Of a DNA stretch of 41,539 nt, positions 32,686 through 39,966 are shown piece by piece. Numbering within the stretch: position 1 is the stretch's first letter; each line of letters starts with the position of its first letter. Source of the stretch: a bacterium. Lineage in GTDB: Bacteria > Bacillota > Clostridia > Lachnospirales > Lachnospiraceae. Below the pieces are notes generated by a model. It did not search any database, was not told the DNA's origin, and saw nothing but the letters and a program-made list of their open reading frames with translations. The position numbers were made by a program, and so were the translations under genes. Where the stretch lies: assembly GCA_030539165.1 (NCBI GenBank), contig JAUNSO010000022.1:1-41539 (forward strand). The letters are read 5' to 3'.

Positions 32686-33189
32686 TTAAAAACTTCTGAT
32701 CTCGTCATCTGTACCATCATCGGATTTGTCAATGGACTGGATCGTCACATCATATCCATACTGATCATTCACCTGGATATGTACTTTATCACCGACCTTG
32801 TGCTTCATTAATGCTTTTCCCATCGGCGATTCTACACTGATCAGATTCTTCAAAGAGTTCTGCCGCATTGTCGTTACGATCCGGAACTTCTCTGTTGTCT
32901 GATCCTCTTCAAATAAGACTTCTACCGTATTATTCATCCCCACTTCGTCTGCCCGGGATTCTTCCTCTACGATGATTGCCGTTTTAATCATTCTCTCCAG
33001 AAATCTGATCCTGCTTTCATTCTGATTTTTCTCTTTCTTGGCAGCATGATACTCAAAATTCTCGCTCAGATCACCCTGTGCTCTTGCAACCTTAACATGC
33101 TCCAGCAATTCATGACGGACGACCACCTTTCTGTGTTCAATTTCTTCCTCCATTTTCTGAATGTCACTGCGAGTCAGCTTATCATACAT
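32686..33189 (-). CDS. greA: GreA/GreB-family transcription elongation factor
   Basis: A 167-residue protein. The N-terminal coiled coil carries GDLSENFEYHAAKKEK, whose D40 and E43 correspond to the tip residues that stimulate RNA cleavage in backtracked polymerase. A C-terminal FKBP-like domain follows (VSIDS-type strand ISVESPMGKALMKHKVGDKVHI). ATG 33189 is chosen because AAGGAGG lies 8 bases upstream; the frame to 33285 lacks one. A second Gre factor may exist elsewhere, so greA is provisional. It is monocistronic. Confidence 0.88.
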   Translation of the reverse strand: MYDKLTRSDIQKMEEEIEHRKVVVRHELLEHVKVARAQGDLSENFEYHAAKKEKNQNESRIRFLERMIKTAIIVEEESRADEVGMNNTVEVLFEEDQTTEKFRIVTTMRQNSLKNLISVESPMGKALMKHKVGDKVHIQVNDQYGYDVTIQSIDKSDDGTDDEIRSF

Positions 33190-33225
33190 GTCGATACCCT
33201 CCTTTTTTATCACTGTGATAGATTC

Positions 33226-33253
33226 AGTATACCATTTAAAAAATATAAGTCCA
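33226..33253 (-). promoter_or_regulatory. Probable promoter of the GreA-type gene
   Basis: TGGACT (33253-33248), 16 bases, TATACT (33231-33226). A small palindrome, TATCACTGTGATA (33209-33221), lies just downstream at about the transcript start and could bind a repressor. Confidence 0.5.
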
Positions 33254-33260
33254 GTACACA

Positions 33261-33294
33261 TAAAAGCCCTGCAGTCTGTTATCACTGCAGGGCT
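33261..33294 (-). terminator. Terminator of the Ala/Glu-rich lipoprotein gene
   Basis: A perfect 11-bp GC-rich stem (33265-33275 with 33284-33294), 8-base loop and UUUUAU on the minus strand. It begins about 30 bases after the lipoprotein stop codon. Confidence 0.85.
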
Positions 33295-33323
33295 CTATGA
33301 CTTGATAAATCCTTTGTTCCTAA

Positions 33324-33851
33324 TTAGTAGTTGATTCCTGTAATACCAAGTGTGTTGTCTTCACCATAACCAAAGATGATGTCAGGCTTCTCGCCGCCTA
33401 AGATGTATCCTGCTCCGGTTGCTTCAAGTGCGCTTAAGTCTGCTGCATCAACAGATGCTACTAATTCATCTGTAAAAAGTGCATCTGCACCGATTGCTAC
33501 AAAGTCTTCCTTAGATGCAACTTCCATACCATCACCGATTGCTACATAAGTAGGATAAGTAACAAGCTCTGAAAGTGCTTCGATATCCTTTGCGTCAACT
33601 GCTGCTACAATCTTGGTAGCAAACTCATTGACTTCTGCTGCAACTGCTGCATCATCTGTTGCTACTTCTTCTGTAGCTACTGTCTCATCTGCAGGTGCTG
33701 CTTCTTCTGCTACAGGTGCCTCATCTGCTGCAGGTGTTTCCTCAACAACTGCCTCGTCTGCTGCAGGTGCTGCTTCCTCTGTCTTACTTCCGCATGCAGT
33801 TAAACCAATCATGGCTACTGCAAGTACTGCTGCTAATAATGTCTTTTTCAT
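33324..33851 (-). CDS. Small Ala/Glu-rich lipoprotein, function unknown
   Basis: A 175-residue protein. Lipoprotein signal with IGLTAC (Cys20), then about 55 residues of Ala/Glu/Pro/Asp repeats as a tether, then a compact domain of about 100 residues (EFATKIVAAVDAKDIEALSELVTYPTYVAIGDGM). The C-terminal domain resembles small NTF2-like or DUF-type binding modules, but I do not recognise it firmly. GAGGAGG precedes ATG 33851. The tether is very like that of the ChvE-like lipoprotein, suggesting a common cell-surface spacer in this organism. Confidence 0.75.
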   Translation of the reverse strand: MKKTLLAAVLAVAMIGLTACGSKTEEAAPAADEAVVEETPAADEAPVAEEAAPADETVATEEVATDDAAVAAEVNEFATKIVAAVDAKDIEALSELVTYPTYVAIGDGMEVASKEDFVAIGADALFTDELVASVDAADLSALEATGAGYILGGEKPDIIFGYGEDNTLGITGINY

Positions 33852-34183
33852 AATGTACTGCCTCCTCTTTTTCTTAAATCGTTTCAATTTCTTTACAAAT
33901 CGAATCATATCATGTCTTGCATAACAGTTCATTATTTAAAATATACAAAAAAAATAAATGAAAAGTAACTATTTTCATCCTTTATCCTATTATTTTTTTC
34001 AAATAATAATAGAAATCTCAGATTTGCACATAATATCTATAAAATCGAAAATGTAAATTGTATGTGTGATTTTATTGCTGATCAGTAATTAGGAATTGAC
34101 AAAAATATCAACGTCTGCTAACATAGTATTGAAAACTACGTGATGTATTATTCCTAACTTTTACATGAAATGAGGTAATGAGT
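33852..34183. other. AT-rich divergent intergenic region
   Basis: About 330 bases between the lipoprotein and the PAP2-like gene. It is strongly AT-rich with several A/T runs. On the minus strand a TATGAT (33909-33904) is the best -10 for the lipoprotein, but no good -35 accompanies it. The plus-strand promoter at 34096 is clear. No open frame with a ribosome site, tRNA or riboswitch was recognised. Confidence 0.6.
34096..34124 (+). promoter_or_regulatory. Sigma-A promoter of the PAP2-like gene
   Basis: Perfect TTGACA (34096-34101), 17 bases, TAACAT (34119-34124). The start codon follows about 60 bases later. Confidence 0.7.
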
Positions 34184-34759
34184 ATGAAAAAAGAACTGCT
34201 GTCTAAAATTATACGTATACTAACAGTTCCTCCCATATTGGCATTGTTGGTATTTACTTATTTGTTCATCTTTGTTCCCGGTATTTTTATGCATGTATCG
34301 GACTATATCATGGCGGTATCATTTATCAGCATCTTTCCGTCTCTGGCATATGTACTGCAGATACCGTTAAAAAAATGGTTTCCCGGACGTGATGGTCAGC
34401 GCACTCTTGCCATGATTTTATCTGTTGCCGGATATATATGCGGACTTGCTACAAGTTTGATCTTGCAGCAGTCTCCGCACTTAATTTTTATCTATCTGAC
34501 CTATTTTCTTTGTGGCCTCACAATATTGATCAGCAGTAAAGTATTTCATTTCAAGCTGAGTGGTCATGCTGTCGGCACTGCAGGTCCGGTAGCGATCCTG
34601 ATCATGTTCCGTCAGTGGATCTTCCTGATCGGCATTCCTATCCTGATCTGTGTTTTTCTATCAAGCTATAAACTAAAGCGTCATACGATTGCTCAGATCA
34701 TCTCCGGATTCATACTGCCGTTTCTGATTGGATTTTCACTTTCTCCGGCATTCCTATAA
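34184..34759 (+). CDS. PAP2-like integral membrane protein, degenerate motifs
   Basis: A 191-residue protein with about six hydrophobic helices. KLSGHAVGTAGPVAILI resembles motif 2 (SGH) of PAP2 lipid phosphatases, and LKRHTIAQIISGF resembles a shortened motif 3. The KxxxxxxRP motif 1 and the terminal Asp of motif 3 are not seen, so catalysis is doubtful. It may be a PAP2-fold membrane protein without phosphatase activity. ATG 34184 is preferred over 34178, because GAGG is 8 bases from the former and only 2 from the latter. It converges on the envelope protein gene with 6 bases between stops. Confidence 0.6.
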   Translation: MKKELLSKIIRILTVPPILALLVFTYLFIFVPGIFMHVSDYIMAVSFISIFPSLAYVLQIPLKKWFPGRDGQRTLAMILSVAGYICGLATSLILQQSPHLIFIYLTYFLCGLTILISSKVFHFKLSGHAVGTAGPVAILIMFRQWIFLIGIPILICVFLSSYKLKRHTIAQIISGFILPFLIGFSLSPAFL

Positions 34760-34765
34760 TATTAA

Positions 34766-35968
34766 TTACTGTTCGTTTACCTGTACTTCTTCTACTGCCT
34801 GAGCTGCTTCCTGCTCAGGTTTTTTTCCGATTGTCTTGATCTGTTCATAGCATTTCTGAACAAAGTAGCCAAGTACATAAAGAATACTTAAGAACTTGAT
34901 CAGACCTCCTACAAACGGAACTGCAAGAGCAAGCGTTAACACTGCTGAACCAATTATTGAAGACAGCCATATGTTCATCTTCGGTAAAACAATTCTTCCT
35001 GCTGAGGCTCCTGCAAACGGAACTGCAAAAATTGTTGCAATTGCCACTAACAACGCAAGCAATCCTGCAAGCGGCAATCCGATAAATGTAATGCAGAGAA
35101 TAATCAGCGCTACCGGGATGGCACACAGTGTTACCAGACCTGTGATCGGCATCGCTACCGGCTTCTTCAGAAGCATCTTACCTGAACCGTCGACTGCACC
35201 CGGAATCACCAGACAGAAGAACAGTGCCACAACGATCATAGCCGGAACCCAGTATACTCTGTTGAAAATCTTATGAAGGAATCTGGCACCTGCAGAGACT
35301 GCTTCTACTGCATCCTCATCAGGTACATTCGGACTGTCATGATACTCATACTCACCAATCTGTGCTGCATCCGGAACAGTTGACTCATCCGCTGCTGAAA
35401 CAGTTAATTTACCGGTAACAACTGCATTGGAACCAATTGTGACTTCATTGGCATCAATGGTTGCATCACCATTTACAACACCATTTAAGATTACAGAATT
35501 ACCTGCAATATTTAATGACTCGCATTCACCGCTGAAGCTGATTTCATTTCCTGCAGCATAAATACTCTTTGCTTTTGTATTTCCGCTGATATTCAGGATA
35601 TTACCTGCTACTGTCATGTTATGTGCAACATCTACATTCTGCAGGTTCAGACTATAGGAAGCTGTTCGTAAGCTTCCTTTGATATCTGCATTGTTCACTG
35701 TAAGTGTATATCCTGCAGCAAGCAGATCGTTATCAATCTTAGAATCGTTCAGACTCATCTCATTGCCAAACCAATACAAATCCTCGCCAAAATTCTCACT
35801 CACTACGGATTTCTCACAAACAATTGCATTGCCTGCTGAATCCTTCACATCTAAAACATCTGTCTCCACATCTGCTGTTGTTGCAGCATATGCACTAACA
35901 CTTCCTGCAAGCAGCGCAATCATCATGACTGCTAATAATAAGATGCTTTTCTTTCTCATTTTCTTCAT
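34766..35968 (-). CDS. Envelope protein with bactofilin-like repeats and C-terminal membrane domain
   Basis: A 400-residue protein. Signal peptide to about residue 29 (SVSAYAA). Residues 60-210 are short beta-strand repeats rich in Asn, Ser, Ile and Val, with recurring turns such as VNNADIKGSL, LNLQNVDVAHNMTVAGN and VILNGVVNGDATIDANEVTIG. These are like a bactofilin or polymer-forming right-handed beta helix. Several membrane helices follow (about 238-370), then a Gln/Glu-rich cytoplasmic tail. An extracytoplasmic bactofilin-like solenoid tied to a membrane domain suggests a surface scaffold. No enzymatic motif is seen. GGAG lies 6 bases before ATG 35968, and a good promoter lies upstream. 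Confidence 0.7.
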   Translation of the reverse strand: MKKMRKKSILLLAVMMIALLAGSVSAYAATTADVETDVLDVKDSAGNAIVCEKSVVSENFGEDLYWFGNEMSLNDSKIDNDLLAAGYTLTVNNADIKGSLRTASYSLNLQNVDVAHNMTVAGNILNISGNTKAKSIYAAGNEISFSGECESLNIAGNSVILNGVVNGDATIDANEVTIGSNAVVTGKLTVSAADESTVPDAAQIGEYEYHDSPNVPDEDAVEAVSAGARFLHKIFNRVYWVPAMIVVALFFCLVIPGAVDGSGKMLLKKPVAMPITGLVTLCAIPVALIILCITFIGLPLAGLLALLVAIATIFAVPFAGASAGRIVLPKMNIWLSSIIGSAVLTLALAVPFVGGLIKFLSILYVLGYFVQKCYEQIKTIGKKPEQEAAQAVEEVQVNEQ

Positions 35969-36034
35969 CTTTCTCTCCCTTTCATAAATACAAAACTGTT
36001 CAATAGATTATTGTTCTATCCTTTATTTGCTCAA

Positions 36035-36063
36035 ATCATACACTTTCCGACACAGATTTTCAA
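36035..36063 (-). promoter_or_regulatory. Sigma-A promoter of the bactofilin-like gene with upstream palindrome
   Basis: TTGAAA (36063-36058), 17 bases, TATGAT (36040-36035). A perfect inverted repeat, GTGACA-TT-TGTCAC (36081-36094), lies 17 bases upstream of the -35, an activator-type position. Confidence 0.7.
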
Positions 36064-36103
36064 TGCATTTGCCGCTGTTCGTGACATTTGTCACCGCATT
36101 TCA

Positions 36104-37210
36104 TTACATTTTATATGGTTTTCCAAGACCTGTTCCATAAGGTGCATTGCTAAGTGCCCCTGCAATTTGCATGGCAATCTGCAATGCAATTTTGGAGACA
36201 TTCTCATTCTTCAGATATGCTCTGTCCTCAAGTGTATCCTCTCCGTCCCGCATTTTTGCTGCAATTGCATTCAGTCTGGAGAAGTATCTCATAAGCTCAC
36301 GAAAATCTGTCGTCCGATCAAGTACACTGCTGCCGTATGCCTGCTGCTCCAGATCACAGGTACTGATCACCTGCATGGATAATTTCAGTTCTCCATAGAT
36401 ATCCGATGCCTCCATCAGGACATCCGGACGTTTCTCAAGAGATGACAGAAAGTATGCTTTGGCTCCTGCGATGTCCTTACGCTTGAAATAAGCTGCAAGC
36501 TGATGCTTCATTTCAATTGTTTCTTTTTTCTCGCCCAGCATACCCACTTTACATTCATAGAAGCTCAGCTTTCTCTGCGTGATCCACACCAACAGCAGGA
36601 TCTCTGATATAAACCCGAATACTCTCTTGTGGTAATCATCATAGGAATCGATATCGATTCTCTTCTGTACTTCAAAAAAAATATCAAACAGCCATGCTGC
36701 ATATTCATCAAACAACTGCTTAGAAGTCACCATGATATTTCCAAACAATGTTTTATTAGAATGTACAATCCTTTCATAAACATTGTAGTAATCCGGATAC
36801 TTCTCCCTGATCACATTTCCCGTCTCGATCAGATCCTTGATATGGTGATTGGCTGCATAACCATCATAATATGCACAATTCAGGCGCAGTACCTTCGTCG
36901 TGATAATATCATAGCGCTGCAGCAGTGTCTCATATTCCTTCTCAGTCAATATCACATCCTGATCATCGACCAGATAACGTCTGTAGTGACATACCCCGAC
37001 AGCTCCGTCTGTTTTAAAGTTCTTCCAGATCCAGTAGACTCCTGTCAGTTCCCCATAATAGCAATTCATCGCTGATATCTGGTCTCCGGTATCATCGCCC
37101 GCATACCCAAGATCCTTTGCTTTTGCTCTGCCGACATGCAGCGGTACATAGATACCGTCCTTGGGTTCATCAAACTTCTTATGAGTCATAGTAAAAACAG
37201 TAACTGACAT
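36104..37210 (-). CDS. DUF4422 family glycosyltransferase-like protein
   Basis: A 368-residue cytoplasmic protein. The N-terminal two thirds match the DUF4422 pattern found in capsule and exopolysaccharide loci: VFTMTHKKF, YVPLHVGRA, SAMNCYYGELTGVYWIWKN, VGVCHYRRY and HSNKTLFGNIMVT. The last 130 or so residues (YFKRKDIAGAKAYFLSSLEKRPDV onward) are helical and less typical. The start is ATG 37210, with GAGG 8 bases upstream; an upstream in-frame GTG at 37219 is too close to it. The sugar is unknown. It follows the ABC permease by 53 bases and may be co-transcribed with it. Confidence 0.8.
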   Translation of the reverse strand: MSVTVFTMTHKKFDEPKDGIYVPLHVGRAKAKDLGYAGDDTGDQISAMNCYYGELTGVYWIWKNFKTDGAVGVCHYRRYLVDDQDVILTEKEYETLLQRYDIITTKVLRLNCAYYDGYAANHHIKDLIETGNVIREKYPDYYNVYERIVHSNKTLFGNIMVTSKQLFDEYAAWLFDIFFEVQKRIDIDSYDDYHKRVFGFISEILLLVWITQRKLSFYECKVGMLGEKKETIEMKHQLAAYFKRKDIAGAKAYFLSSLEKRPDVLMEASDIYGELKLSMQVISTCDLEQQAYGSSVLDRTTDFRELMRYFSRLNAIAAKMRDGEDTLEDRAYLKNENVSKIALQIAMQIAGALSNAPYGTGLGKPYKM

Positions 37211-37263
37211 ATGCGTCACCTCATATTGAAAACACGCCTCATCTGATTGACAAGTATCCTCTA

Positions 37264-38904
37264 TCAGATCGCTTTCACATTCATCAAAACACGGTATAAT
37301 GCCGCTGCTGCTAAAAGGAGCAGTGCTGTAGCAACTGCCGCAGCCAAAACAGCAAAGCCGATAAAGCCAAGCAGTAATACGACAACTCCCAATACTCCCC
37401 CCAGAATCAGCCCACTAAAGACACTGATCGTAGAGGCTCCGCCTTGCTTAATGACCACCATTTCATTTTCCCATTCATAGTTAGGCAGCTTTACATTCAG
37501 AAACATACCCCATACCGCTGTAAACAGTTTAAATGACACCGGCGTCGCGATAAACCATACCGCTGTAATAAAGTCCGCTGGTTTAATGGCTATTAATAAT
37601 AAAACACCGCAAATGAATGCTGTAGATACACCAATCAGCAAATCAAATATAATCTTACTCTTCAAAATGATCTTAGGTTCAAGAGGCAGTGACTTGACAA
37701 TCCACAGATTTTTACCCTCCAGTGACAATGATGCGGCAGAGGTGCATGTCATTCCAAGCAGTGCTGAAGCAAAGAATGGAATCGCACATAGAATACCGGT
37801 CGTAAACCCACTAAAGCCTTCTGCTGCAAATGTCCTGATGACTTCCTCCGGTCCCTTGATTACACAAAATACAGCAAATATAATTGCCATCGCCGAACCA
37901 ACTGTACAGTTTACAATATACCCCGGTGAAGACAGAAATCTGCCAATTTCCTTTTTAACAAGTGCCATCAACGGAGAAGATGTTTTTAATTCCTGCATTT
38001 TATATTGTGCCTTTGCCTGACGTGCCTTCAGTCTGGAGTTTATCTGATTGAATCCAATAGAAACAACAGTCACGAAAATCAAATACCAGACAACGGAAAT
38101 CAGAATCAGCAGCAGCACCGGCAGGACACTGTGCTCCGACAGACTGTTCTGAAATAAACGAACCGGCGGATAAAGACGATTCATCTTATCAGTCAGCATA
38201 GAGCTGATGATCTTGATATTCATATAGAACTCTGCGTCACTTTCCTGTGAACTGTTGAGCCGGATATTAAACAGCATGATTGCAAATATCATAATAAAGG
38301 AAAGGATCACCGAAATCAGATTTTTATGTTTCACCCTCGATGTAATAGCAGCGATCACTGCTCCCAGCACAGTCGCAATCGTCATGGGAATCAATGGCGC
38401 CACCGGTATGGCAAGAACCCAGATTAGAATATCGACTGCATGTACAGGAGTCCACAGACTATAGGCGACCGCCATCGGTATCAGAATTCCCATTGTCAGG
38501 AGTTCATTGCTAACATACATATAGAGAAACTTGCTGGTAATCACCACTTTATTACTGACTGGCAGGCTCATCAGCATATCATAATCCTTAAATCCAAAAA
38601 GTACAGCAACTGATTTAAGCATGGTAAATAATAAAATCATAATGCAGCTAACAGCAAAAGACATCGCCGGAACCACACTCGACATACCTAAAAAGCCCAG
38701 TCCATATCCAATGCCATAGCTGTATCCGATCACCATCAGAGATAAGAATAGATAAGCGATCAGTCTGGCAATATATCTGCCGTGTTTTTTCTTGTCCTTT
38801 TCATGAACTACCATATTCAGTCCAAAGCTGGTCATAAGCTGAGCCCTGACCAATGTCCACAGACCCTTTCCAGGTCTGGACTTTACAGAACCGGCACTAC
38901 TCAT
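37264..38904 (-). CDS. ABC exporter permease
   Basis: A 546-residue membrane protein with about twelve helices in two related halves. Features include FGFKDYDMLMSLPVSNKVVITSKF in the first half and SLEGKNLWIVKSLPLEPKIILKSK in the second. These paired SLP motifs before helices are typical of large ABC-2-type permeases in Firmicutes. Substrate unknown; families of this shape include peptide, bacteriocin and antibiotic exporters. It overlaps the ATPase gene by 8 bases (ATGAGTAG), with GGAGG 9 bases before its ATG. Confidence 0.85.
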   Translation of the reverse strand: MSSAGSVKSRPGKGLWTLVRAQLMTSFGLNMVVHEKDKKKHGRYIARLIAYLFLSLMVIGYSYGIGYGLGFLGMSSVVPAMSFAVSCIMILLFTMLKSVAVLFGFKDYDMLMSLPVSNKVVITSKFLYMYVSNELLTMGILIPMAVAYSLWTPVHAVDILIWVLAIPVAPLIPMTIATVLGAVIAAITSRVKHKNLISVILSFIMIFAIMLFNIRLNSSQESDAEFYMNIKIISSMLTDKMNRLYPPVRLFQNSLSEHSVLPVLLLILISVVWYLIFVTVVSIGFNQINSRLKARQAKAQYKMQELKTSSPLMALVKKEIGRFLSSPGYIVNCTVGSAMAIIFAVFCVIKGPEEVIRTFAAEGFSGFTTGILCAIPFFASALLGMTCTSAASLSLEGKNLWIVKSLPLEPKIILKSKIIFDLLIGVSTAFICGVLLLIAIKPADFITAVWFIATPVSFKLFTAVWGMFLNVKLPNYEWENEMVVIKQGGASTISVFSGLILGGVLGVVVLLLGFIGFAVLAAAVATALLLLAAAALYRVLMNVKAI

Positions 38905-39610
38905 TCTCGACCACCTCCATGAAGACCTCTTCCAGAGACTGGTTCTTGATCACTGTCTCCATCTCTCCGGATTCTACCAGCTTTCCTTCATTGATGATGG
39001 CTATTTTATTACATAATTTTTCTGCTACCTCTAGTACATGTGTGGAAAAGAAAATAGCACAACCCTCTGCACACATCTCGTGCATGATGTTTTTCAGATC
39101 CAGAGTGGCCTTAGGATCCAGACCCACGAATGGCTCATCTAAGAGGAGTACCTTGGGTTTATGGATCAGAGCTGAAATAATCGCAAGCTTCTGTTTCATA
39201 CCATGTGAATAAGAAGAAATCAGATCTCCAAAGGAAGAGGTCATCCCAAACAGATCTCCGTACCTCTTGATCCGTTCCTCCCGCTTATCTTTCGGAACGC
39301 TGAAAATATCACCAATAAAATTCAGATACTGGATACCTGTCAGATGTTCATACAGATCCGGATTATCCGGTATATATGCCATGATCTGTTTGCATGCAAT
39401 CGGGTCCGCCTTGATGGAATGACCATCTATCATAATCGCACCTTCTTCAAAGTCCAGCACGCCTGCAATCGATTTGATCGTTGTAGACTTTCCGGCTCCG
39501 TTATGTCCTATGAATCCATAGATATCTCCGGCCTCTATCGTCAGTGTCAAATCATCCACTGCACGTTTCCCGTTTCCATATTGTTTTGAAAAATTTTTGA
39601 TTTCTATCAT
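38897..39610 (-). CDS. ABC exporter ATP-binding protein
   Basis: A 237-residue ATPase. Walker A is GHNGAGKS (35-42), Walker B LLLDEPFVGLD, and the H-loop STHV. The signature is SHGMKQ, the variant common in ABC-2 drug, bacteriocin and YtrB-type exporters. It energises the permease encoded downstream. GGAGGG precedes ATG 39610. A promoter wholly overlapped by a 36-bp palindrome lies 50-90 bases upstream, implying repression by a dimeric regulator and induction by a specific signal. Confidence 0.93.
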   Translation of the reverse strand: MIEIKNFSKQYGNGKRAVDDLTLTIEAGDIYGFIGHNGAGKSTTIKSIAGVLDFEEGAIMIDGHSIKADPIACKQIMAYIPDNPDLYEHLTGIQYLNFIGDIFSVPKDKREERIKRYGDLFGMTSSFGDLISSYSHGMKQKLAIISALIHKPKVLLLDEPFVGLDPKATLDLKNIMHEMCAEGCAIFFSTHVLEVAEKLCNKIAIINEGKLVESGEMETVIKNQSLEEVFMEVVENE

Positions 39611-39655
39611 CTGTTCTCCCTCCGAACATTTTTTTAATTAATTTGTAATTATATA

Positions 39656-39698
39656 AAGCATGCTGTATTATTGTAATAATACAGCATGCTTATGTCAA
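39656..39698 (-). promoter_or_regulatory. Promoter of the ABC exporter with a perfect 36-bp operator palindrome
   Basis: TTGACA (39698-39693), 17 bases, TACAAT (39675-39670). A perfect inverted repeat with 17-base arms and a 2-base centre (39656-39691) covers the whole spacer, the -10 and the start region. Its core is TGTATTATT-GT-AATAATACA. The arms are too tightly closed and lack a U-tract, so a terminator is unlikely. GntR/YtrA-type repressors often control such two-gene exporters, but no regulator gene is adjacent. Confidence 0.8.
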
Positions 39699-39708
39699 CT
39701 GACATCTG

Positions 39709-39885
39709 TCACATTTGTTTCCGTACAATCTTATATTCGTCATTAAACTGATAATATGGGCACTGATAAAACGAACTGGTCAGAAATCTGCCCATCTCAT
39801 CCTCATCCATATCTACCTCGCATACATACTCCTCAAATTCTTCATCATAGATATAGTTATTACAGCTGTCGCAGCTTGTGTTCAT
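39709..39885 (-). CDS. Small Cys-rich acidic protein (DUF6472-like)
   Basis: A 58-residue protein. Four Cys (C5, C8, C22 and C42) in a CxxC...C...C pattern suggest a bound zinc. It is rich in Asp, Glu and Tyr, with NNYIYDEEFEEYVCEVDMDEDE and a CPYYQFNDEYKIVRKQM ending, similar to small Lachnospiraceae proteins labelled DUF6472. AAGGAGGAG precedes ATG 39885. Function unknown. It lies 81 bases after the DUF1846 gene and its stop is 11 bases before the exporter promoter. Confidence 0.8.
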   Translation of the reverse strand: MNTSCDSCNNYIYDEEFEEYVCEVDMDEDEMGRFLTSSFYQCPYYQFNDEYKIVRKQM

Positions 39886-39930
39886 TTCCTTCTCCTCCTT
39901 TTGCTGACTCTTGATCGCCTGAAAACAAAT

Positions 39931-39954
39931 GCGGAACAGGTTGCCCCGCTCCGC
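39931..39954 (-). terminator. Weak hairpin after the DUF1846 gene
   Basis: An imperfect stem (GCGGA/TCCGC outer, GG/CC inner) is followed on the minus strand by AUUUGUUUU. It may partly terminate transcription between the DUF1846 gene and the small Cys-rich gene. Confidence 0.4.
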
Positions 39955-39966
39955 CCTTTTGATTTC

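Noticed and set aside
33613..33924. Ser/Ala/Val-rich plus-strand frame opposite the small lipoprotein
   Set aside because: It is the complement of the repetitive Ala/Glu tether and gives a low-complexity artefact.
39656..39691. Terminator of the DUF1846 and small Cys-rich gene unit
   Set aside because: The 2-base centre cannot form a normal loop and no U-tract follows on either strand. Overlap with promoter boxes favours an operator.
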